Assembly (NCBI RefSeq): GCF_900090315.1
Contig: NZ_FMHZ01000002.1
Span: 310,001-374,000 of the forward strand
Reading direction: 5' to 3'
DNA from: Micromonospora citrea
GTDB taxonomy: Bacteria; Actinomycetota; Actinomycetes; Mycobacteriales; Micromonosporaceae
Length of the DNA: 64,000 nt
Of the stretch, positions 39,288-48,152 are shown piece by piece; within the stretch, counting starts at the first letter, position 1, and every line of letters starts with the position of its first letter. A program made the position numbers and the translations under genes. The notes below the pieces were generated by a model that saw only the letters and a list, made by a program, of their open reading frames with translations, was not told the origin of the DNA and did not search any database.

Positions 39288-39842
39288 GTGGCCTACGACG
39301 CCTTGGCCGAGAGCGTTCGGCTGATCGCCGACGGGCTGCCGGACCAACCGGTGCGGCTGAGCCGTCGCCGTCGGTTCGCGCCGGTCGCGGTCGACGTGGA
39401 CGGTGACGTCGCCGCCGCGCGGTTCCTGCGCCGCGGCGCCGGCTGCTTCTGGGACGAGACCCACCTGCTGGTGCGCGACGACGACGGCGGCTGGCGGAGG
39501 CTGGGCGGCGGGGGGTCGTCGAGCGGCTACGAGGACCGCACCGCGGAGGCGTTCGAACGGGCCCGGGACGACCTCGCGCCGCACCAGGTCATGGTGAACG
39601 GCGGCGCCGCCGTCCTGCAGGGCCCCGACCGTCCACCGCCTTGGACCGGGCGCTGGGTACGCGCGGCGACGGTGCTTGTCGGCGCGGGGATCGCAGAGTT
39701 CACGGTCGGTGACCGCCGCCTGCCCATCCCGTACCACGGCCACCTGGTCGTGGTGTGGGGTTCCCGCCGGCCGCCCCCGGTGACCGCGCGCGACGCCACG
39801 GGCCGCACGGTCGTCACCGTAACCCTTCCGCACGATCGGTGA
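39288..39842 (+). CDS. hypothetical protein
   Basis: 184 aa, soluble. The GTG start is set by a TACCGT box (39276-39281) exactly 6 nt upstream, a leaderless-type promoter. Sequence: an N-terminal part SRRRRFAPVAVDVDGDVAAA, a central ETHLLVRDDDGGWRRLG with a glycine/serine-rich turn, and a beta-rich C-terminus (AEFTVGDRRLPIPYHGHLVV, TGRTVVTVTLP). No known domain was recognised. Convergent with the sulfotransferase gene, 10 bp apart. Confidence 0.68.
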   Translation: MAYDALAESVRLIADGLPDQPVRLSRRRRFAPVAVDVDGDVAAARFLRRGAGCFWDETHLLVRDDDGGWRRLGGGGSSSGYEDRTAEAFERARDDLAPHQVMVNGGAAVLQGPDRPPPWTGRWVRAATVLVGAGIAEFTVGDRRLPIPYHGHLVVVWGSRRPPPVTARDATGRTVVTVTLPHDR

Positions 39843-39852
39843 GCGAGAACCG

Positions 39853-40800
39853 TCACCCATATCCCATGGCCGGGATGATCTCGCCGAGTGCCTCCTCGAC
39901 GAACTCGCGGGTGTCGTCGTCGAGCTGGTCGTCGCGATTCGTCAGCCTGTGCGACTGAAACGCTGAAGGGGTGGCGAAGTCGTCGACGTCGAGCCGTTCG
40001 AACAGGGCGCGGCGCTGCCCGGCCCAGTCGGCTGCGAGATCTTCCGCCCTCACCTCGATGTATCGCCTGCCTGCCAGGTCGAACGTGCTCTTCCAGGTGA
40101 GCCGTCGGTGGTAGACCGGCTTGAGGTAGGCGAGCACGCCGTCGACGGTGGGCGGTGCCCATGGCTGGGCGAGGTGGGATGCGAGCACGGAGAGCGGGTG
40201 ACGCTTGATGTGCACGATCGTCGCTTCGGGGACCAGTTCCCAGAGGAACTCCATGCACAGCAGGTTGAACGGAGTCTTCTCGCACCAGGTCGGCTTGCCC
40301 GCGTCGGCGGCTGCTCCGCCGAACATGGTGTCTACCGGGCCCCGCAGGATTCCGAGCAGTTCACCCCGGTCGCTGAAATACCTGGGGAGTACCCGTCGGC
40401 GGCTCAGCGGCTCGAACGGCCCGCCGGCGTCCCCGAAGCCTTCGGCGGGGGCAGGTTCGTCGTACGCACACGCGATCAACTGCGGCCAGAGCTGACGCAC
40501 CGCGTCCCGGTAGCGCCGCTCGCCGACCAGCTCGGGAACGGTCCTGCCGCGATCGTCGCGCCGGCCGGGCACTCGTACGGTCAGCAGGTCGCTCAGCCGG
40601 CGCAGGGCGTCCTCACCGACGGTGGGGTCGTATCGACAGGTGAGCGCGTCGGTGAGGTCCCGCAGACCGCCCGGGTCGACGAGAAACCTGGTCTCCATGG
40701 GAATCCGATGGATCAGCGGATGTTCGCCGATGATGTCGGCGATCCGTGACGTCCCCGAACGCCCCGTACCCGCAACGAAGATCGGTGAGGGGGAAGGCAT
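39853..40800 (-). CDS. sulfotransferase-family protein
   Basis: 315 aa. The 5'-phosphosulfate loop FVAGTGRSGTSRIADIIGEH stands at the N-terminus and the 3'-phosphate site IVHIKRHPLSVLASH is near residue 200. These are the two PAPS-binding elements of the Sulfotransfer_1/3 family. It would transfer sulfate from PAPS to a hydroxyl or amine of a small molecule or lipid. No PAPS synthesis or secondary-metabolite genes adjoin it. Start ATG 40798-40800 with GGGGAA-type purine stretches nearby. Confidence 0.87.
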   Translation of the reverse strand: MPSPSPIFVAGTGRSGTSRIADIIGEHPLIHRIPMETRFLVDPGGLRDLTDALTCRYDPTVGEDALRRLSDLLTVRVPGRRDDRGRTVPELVGERRYRDAVRQLWPQLIACAYDEPAPAEGFGDAGGPFEPLSRRRVLPRYFSDRGELLGILRGPVDTMFGGAAADAGKPTWCEKTPFNLLCMEFLWELVPEATIVHIKRHPLSVLASHLAQPWAPPTVDGVLAYLKPVYHRRLTWKSTFDLAGRRYIEVRAEDLAADWAGQRRALFERLDVDDFATPSAFQSHRLTNRDDQLDDDTREFVEEALGEIIPAMGYG

Positions 40801-40979
40801 GGCGAGCAGTCAAACTCTGGGCCCGACGCCGGTGCAAGCCGTTTGTCCCCGTCACCCGCCGCCGGGGCACCGGACCCGCACCGCCGCGGTCGGCAGCCGT
40901 CGAAGCGGCGGGCCGCCGACGAGACCGTCGCCGCTGCGGCCCGAGCGGGATTGTCCCAGCCCTGTGCTCTGATCGCGCC

Positions 40980-41459
40980 ATGCATGTCGTCGTCACCGGC
41001 GCACTCGTTGCGAACGGCGCGGTCCTGCTGGTGCACCGCAGCCCGACCCGCCGGGCGTACCCGGATCTCTGGGATCTGCCCGGGGGACATGTCGAAGCGG
41101 GTGAGTCGGAGCTACAAGCCCTCGCGCGCGAGATGCGCGAGGAGCTCGGTGTGCACATCGCGGCGGAGTCCTCTTCACGGTTGGGCGACTTGCGTGTCGG
41201 CAGTGGTGAGGACGCCGTTCACGTGGGCGTCTGGCACGTTGGAGACTGGGTTGGCTCTCCGACCAACCGTGCACCTGACGAGCATGACGACATCGCATGG
41301 GTCGGGATCGGCGAGCTGGGCGACCTCCCTCTCGTGCATGGCGGCCTGGTGGCTCTGGTCGCTTCTCTGCCCGAGGCTGGCGGGCTACCTCGTCGCGACG
41401 CCTGGCCAGCGACACACCCATCCCAAGATTCAGGATGGCCGTCCTGCGATCCGAGATGA
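40980..41459 (+). CDS. NUDIX hydrolase
   Basis: 159 aa. Complete Nudix box GGHVEAGESELQALAREMRE followed by ELGV, with the REx2EE catalytic glutamates. It hydrolyses a nucleoside diphosphate linked to another moiety (MutT-like or nucleotide-sugar type). The first strand MHVVVTGALVANGAVLLVHR is typical. The ATG lies 6 nt after TCTGAT, a weak leaderless-type promoter. The C-terminal 20 residues have low similarity to the family and may be variable. Confidence 0.88.
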   Translation: MHVVVTGALVANGAVLLVHRSPTRRAYPDLWDLPGGHVEAGESELQALAREMREELGVHIAAESSSRLGDLRVGSGEDAVHVGVWHVGDWVGSPTNRAPDEHDDIAWVGIGELGDLPLVHGGLVALVASLPEAGGLPRRDAWPATHPSQDSGWPSCDPR

Positions 41460-41513
41460 TGGAACTATGCTCGACAGGCCCCGTCAGGGAGTCGTCCGGG
41501 AGGTTGGGCCGCC

Positions 41514-42323
41514 ATGGTGAGTGCCGAGAACGCCTACACGCACGGGCACCACGAGTCGGTGTTGCGGTCGCACCGCTGGCGGACCGCGGAGAACTCGGCC
41601 GCCTACCTGCTGCCCCACCTCGCGTCGGGCGCGTCCCTGCTCGACGTCGGCTGCGGGCCGGGCACCATCACCACCGACCTCGCCGCCCGGGTGGCGCCCG
41701 GCCGTGTCACCGCCGTCGAGATGAGCGCCGAGGCGCTACGGCTCGCCCGGGCCGAGGCCGCCGCACGAGGCCAGGACAACATCGACTTCGCGGTCTCCGA
41801 CGCGCACTCCCTCGACTTCGACGACGACACCTTCGACGTGGTCCACGCCCACCAGGTGCTCCAGCACGTGGCCGATCCGGTGCGGGCGCTGCGCGAGATG
41901 CGGCGGGTCTGCCGCCCCGGCGGCCTCGTCGCCGCCCGGGACAGCGACTACGCCGCGTTCACCTGGTTCCCGAACCTCCCCGTGCTGGACGAATGGCTTG
42001 CCCTCTACCGACGCGCCGCCCGCGCCAACCGCGGCGAGCCGGACGCCGGACGTCGCCTGCTCTCCTGGGCCCGCGCCGCCGGTTTCGACGACGTCACCGC
42101 CACCGCGAGCACCTGGTGCTTCGCCACCCCCGAGGACCGTCATTGGTGGGGCGGGATGTGGGCGGAGCGGATCCTGCGCTCAGACCTGGCCCGGCAGTTG
42201 GTGATCTCGGACATGGCGACCGAGGAGGATCTGCGCCGCATCTCGCTGGGCTGGCGGGAGTGGGCCGCAGCCGACGACGGCTGGCTCGTCATTCTGCACG
42301 GGGAGATCCTCTGCCGCACCTGA
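41514..42323 (+). CDS. class I SAM-dependent methyltransferase
   Basis: 269 aa. Motif I LLDVGCGPGTITTDLA near residue 42, acidic motif VTAVEMSAEALRLAR, motif VSDAHSLDFDDDTFDVVHAH and LREMRRVCRPGGLVAARDSD. This Methyltransf_11/25 pattern resembles UbiE-like small-molecule methyltransferases. GGGAGG lies about 11 nt upstream of the ATG and a TATGCT box further up. Acceptor unknown; 54 bp after the NUDIX gene on the same strand, so the two may be co-transcribed. Confidence 0.88.
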   Translation: MVSAENAYTHGHHESVLRSHRWRTAENSAAYLLPHLASGASLLDVGCGPGTITTDLAARVAPGRVTAVEMSAEALRLARAEAAARGQDNIDFAVSDAHSLDFDDDTFDVVHAHQVLQHVADPVRALREMRRVCRPGGLVAARDSDYAAFTWFPNLPVLDEWLALYRRAARANRGEPDAGRRLLSWARAAGFDDVTATASTWCFATPEDRHWWGGMWAERILRSDLARQLVISDMATEEDLRRISLGWREWAAADDGWLVILHGEILCRT

Positions 42324-42623
42324 TGCAGCAGGAAGGGTGCCGGCAGCCAACAGGATCAACTCCCGCCACCGTCCGAGACGGTGAGCCCTCGTCGTCGAAA
42401 AGGATTGACAGGTCCGAGGCGGCTGCGGCAGCCTTGCAGCCGACCCACGCGATCGGCGTGGGCACTCTGCATGAGGGAATGACGCCTGTGATCCGGGTAG
42501 GCCCAGCGGCCGCCTGAGCGTGACCGCGCGACGAATGGTCGTCGCGTGGCTTGAGCACGGTCGAGCGGTCCAACGCTTCTTCCGCCCGCCGCAACTTCCC
42601 CATGCATCGAGGTCACGTAGCTC
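42324..42623. other. intergenic region without a recognised gene
   Basis: 300 bp between the methyltransferase and the acetyltransferase. No attachment site, RNA gene or coding signature was recognised. Confidence 0.4.
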
Positions 42624-43376
42624 ATGGATTTCCGCATCCAGCAGTCCGTCGTCGCCAACCTGTCCAACCGGCCCGCCCCGGTAGAGGTGGGACCGTTCGT
42701 CATCGGAATCGATCCGACGACGACCAGTCCCTACATCAACTACGCGACGCCGCGTCCCGGTGCCGCCATCACCGCGCGCGACGTCGCTGCCCTGGTCGCC
42801 GCCTTCCGCGCGGTCGATCGCAAGCCCCGCCTGGAGTACGTCACCGGTTGCGCCCCCGACCTGGAGGCGCTTCTGACCGCCGCCGGCTTCACCGTGGAAG
42901 CCCGGCACACCTATCTGCTCTGTGTGCCCGGCACATCGAAGTGGCTGCCCACGCACGAAGGCCTCCACCTTCGCGAACCGGGCACCGATTCCGAACGCGC
43001 CGCGCTGATCAGCGCGCAGAACGAGGCCTTCGGCCAAGATCCGGCGGCCTCGGAGGCTGACGTGGCTCGGCTCCGACACCAGCAGGACGCCGGCGGCGTG
43101 GCCGTCATGGCCGTCACCGACGACGGCGCCTGTGCGGGAGGGGGCGGAGCAACCCCGCCCGTTGGCGCGGTAAGCGAGGTCGCCGGCATCGCCGTTCGCA
43201 CGCCCTACCGCCGCCGGGGACTGGCGGGGGCGATCACCGCTGAGACGACCCGGCGGCTGTTCGCCACCGGCGCGGAGGTCGCCTGGCTGGAGGCCTCCGG
43301 TGAGGAGTCGTGGCGGATCTACGAGCGCGCCGGCTACCGACCTGCCGGTCAACGGCTCTACATCGCCCTGAACTGA
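42624..43376 (+). CDS. GNAT-family N-acetyltransferase
   Basis: 250 aa, two-part acetyltransferase. The acetyl-CoA-binding segment is in the second half: EVAGIAVRTPYRRRGLAGAI (R-x-x-G-x-A/G motif) and SWRIYERAGYRPAGQRLYIA. The N-terminal half (LEYVTGCAPDLEALLTAAGF) is a degenerate GNAT repeat that often shapes the acceptor site. The acceptor is unknown. A 16-bp hairpin terminator follows its stop. Confidence 0.85.
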   Translation: MDFRIQQSVVANLSNRPAPVEVGPFVIGIDPTTTSPYINYATPRPGAAITARDVAALVAAFRAVDRKPRLEYVTGCAPDLEALLTAAGFTVEARHTYLLCVPGTSKWLPTHEGLHLREPGTDSERAALISAQNEAFGQDPAASEADVARLRHQQDAGGVAVMAVTDDGACAGGGGATPPVGAVSEVAGIAVRTPYRRRGLAGAITAETTRRLFATGAEVAWLEASGEESWRIYERAGYRPAGQRLYIALN

Positions 43377-43388
43377 CGTCCGACACAG

Positions 43389-43429
43389 GGCCCGGGCCCG
43401 GGTCCACCGACCCGACCCGGGCCCGGGCC
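43389..43429. terminator. bidirectional terminator between convergent genes
   Basis: Perfect 16-bp stem: GGCCCGGGCCCGGGTC (43389-43404) pairs with 43414-43429, loop of 9 nt. It stands 12 nt after the acetyltransferase stop and 26 nt from the stop of the convergent VOC gene, so it can serve both. Confidence 0.85.
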
Positions 43430-43455
43430 ACCTCCGCGGCGTGTCCAGCCGTGGT

Positions 43456-43800
43456 CTACCGCTGCCAGAGGCCGTGGTCGTTGCCGCCCAGGACGTAGAT
43501 GGCGAAGGTGCCGCGCCCGGGAATCTCCAGGGGCTCCACGGCTATCTCGCCGCCGGCCTTTGCCACCGCGGCGACGGCCGCCTTGATGTCATCCACCAGC
43601 CAGTAGGGGCGCACCACCGGCTCCTCGGTGTCACGCAACGGGGCCCGTACCCCCACCAGCCCGCCTCCCGGCATGGCGGCCGTGCGTGCGTTGCCGAGCC
43701 CGGCGTCCGGCTCGCCGAACTCCACTCCATTGGCGGCCGCGTAGGCGGCACACACCACGTCGACTTCCCTGGTCACGATCTCGAGGTAGTAGACCTGCAT
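43456..43800 (-). CDS. VOC-family protein
   Basis: 114 aa, single glyoxalase/bleomycin-resistance-like fold: MQVYYLEIVTREVDVVCAAY, NARTAAMPGGGLVGVRAPLR, VRPYWLVDDIKAAVAAVAKA and TFAIYVLGGNDHGLWQR. The usual metal-ligand histidines are mostly absent (no His in the first strand), suggesting ligand binding rather than metal catalysis. GGAGG lies 10 nt upstream of the ATG. It is next to the Trypco1 gene but separated by 129 bp and probably unrelated. Confidence 0.82.
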   Translation of the reverse strand: MQVYYLEIVTREVDVVCAAYAAANGVEFGEPDAGLGNARTAAMPGGGLVGVRAPLRDTEEPVVRPYWLVDDIKAAVAAVAKAGGEIAVEPLEIPGRGTFAIYVLGGNDHGLWQR

Positions 43801-43929
43801 GGCTGTCCGACCTCCGGTAGGTCACTGTGCAGGGTGGATCTTCCGCATCCCGCCACTATATGGCCGCGTCCCTGTCCCACGCCCCCTGACCGTGCGCGGG
43901 GGCGGCGAGAACGGTTCGCCCCGGTTGCC

Positions 43930-44316
43930 TCAACTGGACTGTTCCGGCGGCCCGGCCGTCCCGCCCGACGTCTCGTCGTCCCCGGGCGCCGATCTCGTGC
44001 CGGGCGCCCGACCGCCGGTCGTGTCCCAGGTGAGGGTCAGCTTCAGGCTCGCCTTTCCGGCGGCTTCGGCCAGCACACTGGTCAGCTTGCCCGTCTTCAG
44101 CGACAGCTCCAGGCCGAATTCGAGGCTCACCTGATCGGGCAGCACGCTCTCGGCCGCCGCTGCGACGCTCTGGGCGACTCCCTCGATGGTGTCGCGGAGG
44201 TCCTCGGCGGACAACGATCGCAGGGCGTCGGCCGCGCCGACGTCGGCCGGGCCGTCGGTGACCTGCGCCCAGATCTGCTGGCCGCTGGGCAGCTGTACCT
44301 TGACCAATCTCGACAT
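43930..44316 (-). CDS. Trypco1 (trypsin-co-occurring domain, CU044_2847-type) protein
   Basis: 128 aa. The fold signature is visible: LVKVQLPSGQQIWAQVTDG, EGVAQSVAAAAESVLPDQVS and LEFGLELSLKTGKLTSVLAE with the terminal strand ASLKLTLTWD. This small domain is known to accompany trypsin-like peptidases in NTP-dependent conflict systems described by comparative genomics. Here it follows, by 78 bp on the same strand, a large trypsin-HSP90 fusion, exactly the predicted partnership. A C-terminal Gly/Ser/Pro tail is disordered. Probably a regulator or adaptor of the protease; no activity is predicted. Confidence 0.85.
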   Translation of the reverse strand: MSRLVKVQLPSGQQIWAQVTDGPADVGAADALRSLSAEDLRDTIEGVAQSVAAAAESVLPDQVSLEFGLELSLKTGKLTSVLAEAAGKASLKLTLTWDTTGGRAPGTRSAPGDDETSGGTAGPPEQSS

Positions 44317-44394
44317 GAGACCTCTTTCTGTGGTGACCAGGCGCGGACAGGGTCTTGAGGGCCGCCGGGTGCGGGGCTTCCGCCCGGAGTTCGT

Positions 44395-47300
44395 TCAGTC
44401 CGGCCGACGAACCCTGCTGATTCGTACGCGAAGCTCGTCGGCTGCCGAGGCCGAACAGTCGCCCACGTCGACACCGAGGGGAAGTGCCGCGGGCAGCCCG
44501 AACTCTTGCCACATCTGCACGAACTCGGCCGTCTCCTCCGGCCGGAACGGCTTGCCGGTGGGCACGACCCGCAGCACGCCGTACCCGCCGAGTTCGGTCA
44601 CGAGGTTCCGGTCGACGTCGGTCAGCAGGTCGGGTGGGCCGCCGGTGTCCGATCCGCTGCGCAGGGACAGCTGCATCCAGCCGTCGTCCTGTCCCACGAG
44701 GCTCTCGGGGTGCATGGCCGCGTACGCCTCTCCCCTGGCCACGGTGACGAGCTGCGACAGTGACGACGCCGCCGCCGACCACGAACCGAACCGGAACGTC
44801 TCCGAGGTGCCCGCCGCCAGCGGGTTGTAGCCGAAACCACCGAACATGTCGACCTTCATCATGCCCACCGGCGCCCCGAGGGCACGGGCCAGCCGGGCCA
44901 GGTCGGCGACGCGGCGGGCACGCCGGTCGGGAAGCTCGGATTCCTCGCGGGTCCGGATCGAACCGCTGAACAGCAGGAAGTAGACCTCTTCGAAGCCCGC
45001 CTCGGCCAGCAGCGCCGGCACCAGGGCGGCGACGTGCGAGTGGGACACCACGTACGGCACCCCGTGGACCACTCCGTCGCCCTCGCCGGCGTTGTACAGC
45101 CGACATTCCCACAGGGGCGACTCCCACCCGACCAGCTGGTCGGGCCCGGCGGCGGCCAAGCCGGCGTACCAGGCGACCTGGTCGCGCAGCGCGTCCCGGC
45201 GGACCTCGTCCAGGACCGGCTGCGGGTATTCGACGAAGCGGTCCCGGGTGAGGTTCAGGGCGCAGGCTCCGGCGTGGTCGGCAATGCTGACGACGGGTTG
45301 TTTCAACTGGGAGACCGGCTGCATCAGGTTGCGGTCGAAGTTGCGGTGTGGCGCGGCCACCCGGATGCCGTTGACGTAGATGCGGCCGCGGTAGGACTCC
45401 TCCGACGGGGTCCAGAAGACCTCCCCGTAACCGGTGACCTCGAGGCGACGCCAGACCAGGTCGTCGCTCGGGTCCAACGGCGGGCCGCTGGAGGCGAGAG
45501 CGGTCGCCGCGCCCTCGCGCACCACGGTCCGGGTGGCGGGCGGGTCCAGGAAGTGGTACCAGTCCCACCCGCCCGGCTCCCGCAGCAGCCGGTCGTACCG
45601 CGCGGGGGTCAGCTGCACCCGCACGGTGGTGCCGACCGGGGCGGCGCACCGGTACAGCTCGACGAGCTCGGTGTCCTCCCGCATCACGAAGTGCACCGCC
45701 TCCTCGGCTGCCACGTGTCGCGTGATCACCTGGATCTCGGCACCCAGCAGGAACCCGGCGAGCACCCCGACGCCGAACCGACCGATGCGCAGCGGCGCGC
45801 CCGGCCGGCCGCCGGCACGCAGCCGGGCGTCCTCGGCCGGGTCGTAGGAGCCGCCCACGCTGAGGAAGTGCTCACGGACGACGTCCGTGGTCATTCCCAC
45901 TCCGTCGTCGCGCACCTCCAGCCAGTGCGTCCAGTGTGCTGGCGCCGCCGGCGTCGAACCCGGCGCGGGCGGGACCGGCCCGCGCGCCCCGCTGCCGTCG
46001 CTGACGGCGATCCGCACCTCGCCGGAGGACGCCTCCGCGGTTCCCGGCTCCGCCAGCCCTCGCCGCGCCCACACCGCGTCGAGCGCGTTCTGGAGCAGTT
46101 CCCGGACGCCGACCTCGGGACGGTCGCCGTAGAGCGGGCGAACCAGCAGCGGCAGGACGTTTGCGACGTTGAGGGTGATCTGCCCCGGTGTCGATTCGAA
46201 GTCGAACCGGTGGCTGCGCACGTAGTGCGCCGGGTCGTCGACGCTGCTGCGGATCCGGGGGTGTCGCAGGCGCAGACCCGCCTCCCGGCCGGCGACGTGG
46301 TACTGGGCCAACGTCGCCGTGCCGTGGTCGACGACCTCCCGCAGCCTGTCGATCTCGCCGAGCATGGTCTGCACCGTCGACGGGCTGTCCGGGGTCACCA
46401 CCAGCCGCAGCGTCTCGCCGTCGATCTCGCTTTCCGGTTGCACGTCGACCACCAGTTGCTGCAGGCGCCGAAGCCGATGGTCCGGTGTGTTCGGCGAGGA
46501 CACCGGCGTCAGATCGCCGTCCGGTCCTGCGTCGAGCAACCGCCGGGCGGTCAGTGCCGTGCGCAGCAGCACGCCGACGTAGAGCGGGCGGGTGCCGGCC
46601 ACGGCGCGTACGCCTTCGAAGCGTTCGACGCAGCGGGCGACGAGGACCCGCAACGGCTCGGCCAGGGTCGTGACGACCAGCCCGGCCAGCGCGTCGCACC
46701 CGGCGAACGGTTCGGCACCGTTCGACGCGGCGCCGAGACGCCCCTGCCCGGTGGCGTCGCCGGACCCGCCGGCCGGGTGCCGGAAGGCGGCTGCGGCCAC
46801 CTCGGACAGTTCCGTCTCCAGGAACAGCGAGACGGCTGCCTGCTCGGCGGGGCCGAGGTCGCTTGTGAGCCGGCCCAGCGCCCGAGGATCGGGAAGGTTG
46901 CCGCCGGGCAGGCCGCTGACCCGTTCCCAGGTGCGTGCGGTCAGTCGGCGGGTGCGGTCGACGTGCCGGTACCACAGCCGCCGCAGCACGGCGTCCGCCG
47001 CCACCAGCCGCGCCAGGTCGACGGCCGGCATCGCCTCGCAGGATGCCACGTGCGCCCCCGCCCTGGTCAGCAGCGCCGCGTCGCGGCCGCCCAACGTCCC
47101 CAGAGCCTCGGGCGCGGCGTGGGCGACGGCGAGAGCGAGCAGCCGGTGCAGCCGGTCCCGGAACTGTCGGCCGCCGTCGGCTCCCAGCCGGTCCTGGTAC
47201 GCCGCGATCAGCGCCACGCAGGCCTGCCGCAGTGCCGGGGTGGGCCCCAGCAGGGCTTCCAGTCCCGGGGGCAGGGCGTGCGGGCCGGCGGGCGCCGGAT

Positions 47301-47979
47301 CGACACCAACCGCTTCGGTGAACGCCGCCGCCCATGCCCGGTCCCTCTCGTGGAAGCCCGCCGAGGTGACCAGCAGCTCCGGTTCGTACGCCCGCAGTGC
47401 GCGGACCGGAACCGCCCAGCCGCCGTACGGATGCTCGTTGTCCCTGGTGGTCTTGACGATTCCGCAGACTCGGCCGGTGCGCAGGTTCAGCAGGGGCGCG
47501 CCGCTCATCCCGGCGCTGGCATGGGCGCCGGCGCCCAGCTTCAGCAGCATCCCGTCGTCGGTGGGGTGCAGCCCGTCGAACGTGTATGTCGCCGGCTCCG
47601 CGCCGGAGCGCCCGCCCAGGGTCGAGCTGAAGCCCACGGCGTGCAGCCGGTCGTCGAGCAGGGGCAGCCCTTCGTCGAGGACGACGATGCCGTGCCCGCA
47701 CGTCTCGTCGACCGTGACGACTGCCAGGTCCGGGTACGGGTACATCCCTATCCCGCCGGTCGGCGGGTGGACGCCGGCGACGACACCCGCGACGGTGCGG
47801 GTGCCCAGATCGACCTCGACGGAACCGCCGGAGGCGCCCGCGACGGCGTGGGCGCACGTCAGGATCGTGCCCGGCGCCACGAAGAAGCCCGTCCCGCCGC
47901 TGGCCCCCGGGGCGCCGAGGCGGACCAGGCACCGGCCCAGCAGTTCGTCGACGTGGCCGCCCGCCACCGGACCGCTCAT
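44395..47979 (-). CDS. trypsin-like serine protease fused to HSP90-like ATPase
   Basis: 1194 aa. Residues 10-200 are a trypsin/HtrA-like protease: GTGFFVAPGTILTCAHAVAG (His44), YPYPDLAVVTVD (Asp84) and AGMSGAPLLN (Ser159), a complete triad without signal peptide. Residues 210-580 are helical and unassigned. Residues 590-830 are a GHKL/HSP90-type ATPase: VRELLQNALDA (Glu627, Asn631), VRDDGVGM (691-696) and IGRFGVGVLAGFLLGAEIQV. The C-terminal 360 residues are unassigned. The protein is cytoplasmic and paired with a Trypco1 gene, the layout of conflict-type systems in which an ATPase sensor gates a protease. ATG 47977-47979 is chosen; GTG 47991 is an alternative. Confidence 0.9.
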   Translation of the reverse strand: MSGPVAGGHVDELLGRCLVRLGAPGASGGTGFFVAPGTILTCAHAVAGASGGSVEVDLGTRTVAGVVAGVHPPTGGIGMYPYPDLAVVTVDETCGHGIVVLDEGLPLLDDRLHAVGFSSTLGGRSGAEPATYTFDGLHPTDDGMLLKLGAGAHASAGMSGAPLLNLRTGRVCGIVKTTRDNEHPYGGWAVPVRALRAYEPELLVTSAGFHERDRAWAAAFTEAVGVDPAPAGPHALPPGLEALLGPTPALRQACVALIAAYQDRLGADGGRQFRDRLHRLLALAVAHAAPEALGTLGGRDAALLTRAGAHVASCEAMPAVDLARLVAADAVLRRLWYRHVDRTRRLTARTWERVSGLPGGNLPDPRALGRLTSDLGPAEQAAVSLFLETELSEVAAAAFRHPAGGSGDATGQGRLGAASNGAEPFAGCDALAGLVVTTLAEPLRVLVARCVERFEGVRAVAGTRPLYVGVLLRTALTARRLLDAGPDGDLTPVSSPNTPDHRLRRLQQLVVDVQPESEIDGETLRLVVTPDSPSTVQTMLGEIDRLREVVDHGTATLAQYHVAGREAGLRLRHPRIRSSVDDPAHYVRSHRFDFESTPGQITLNVANVLPLLVRPLYGDRPEVGVRELLQNALDAVWARRGLAEPGTAEASSGEVRIAVSDGSGARGPVPPAPGSTPAAPAHWTHWLEVRDDGVGMTTDVVREHFLSVGGSYDPAEDARLRAGGRPGAPLRIGRFGVGVLAGFLLGAEIQVITRHVAAEEAVHFVMREDTELVELYRCAAPVGTTVRVQLTPARYDRLLREPGGWDWYHFLDPPATRTVVREGAATALASSGPPLDPSDDLVWRRLEVTGYGEVFWTPSEESYRGRIYVNGIRVAAPHRNFDRNLMQPVSQLKQPVVSIADHAGACALNLTRDRFVEYPQPVLDEVRRDALRDQVAWYAGLAAAGPDQLVGWESPLWECRLYNAGEGDGVVHGVPYVVSHSHVAALVPALLAEAGFEEVYFLLFSGSIRTREESELPDRRARRVADLARLARALGAPVGMMKVDMFGGFGYNPLAAGTSETFRFGSWSAAASSLSQLVTVARGEAYAAMHPESLVGQDDGWMQLSLRSGSDTGGPPDLLTDVDRNLVTELGGYGVLRVVPTGKPFRPEETAEFVQMWQEFGLPAALPLGVDVGDCSASAADELRVRISRVRRPD

Positions 47980-48152
47980 CAGCCGTGGCACCGACCTTTC
48001 CTGCGCGGAGACGCCCGCTCGATGGATGCATACGATCACCTGCCTGTCCCGCACGCGGCAAGGGGTGGCGGGCAAGGCGCTGAAAGATGACAGCGGAGCC
48101 GCAAGACGCCGCGGAACCGGGTCCGGGCCGGTGATCGGCGGGCCGGGGTGCC

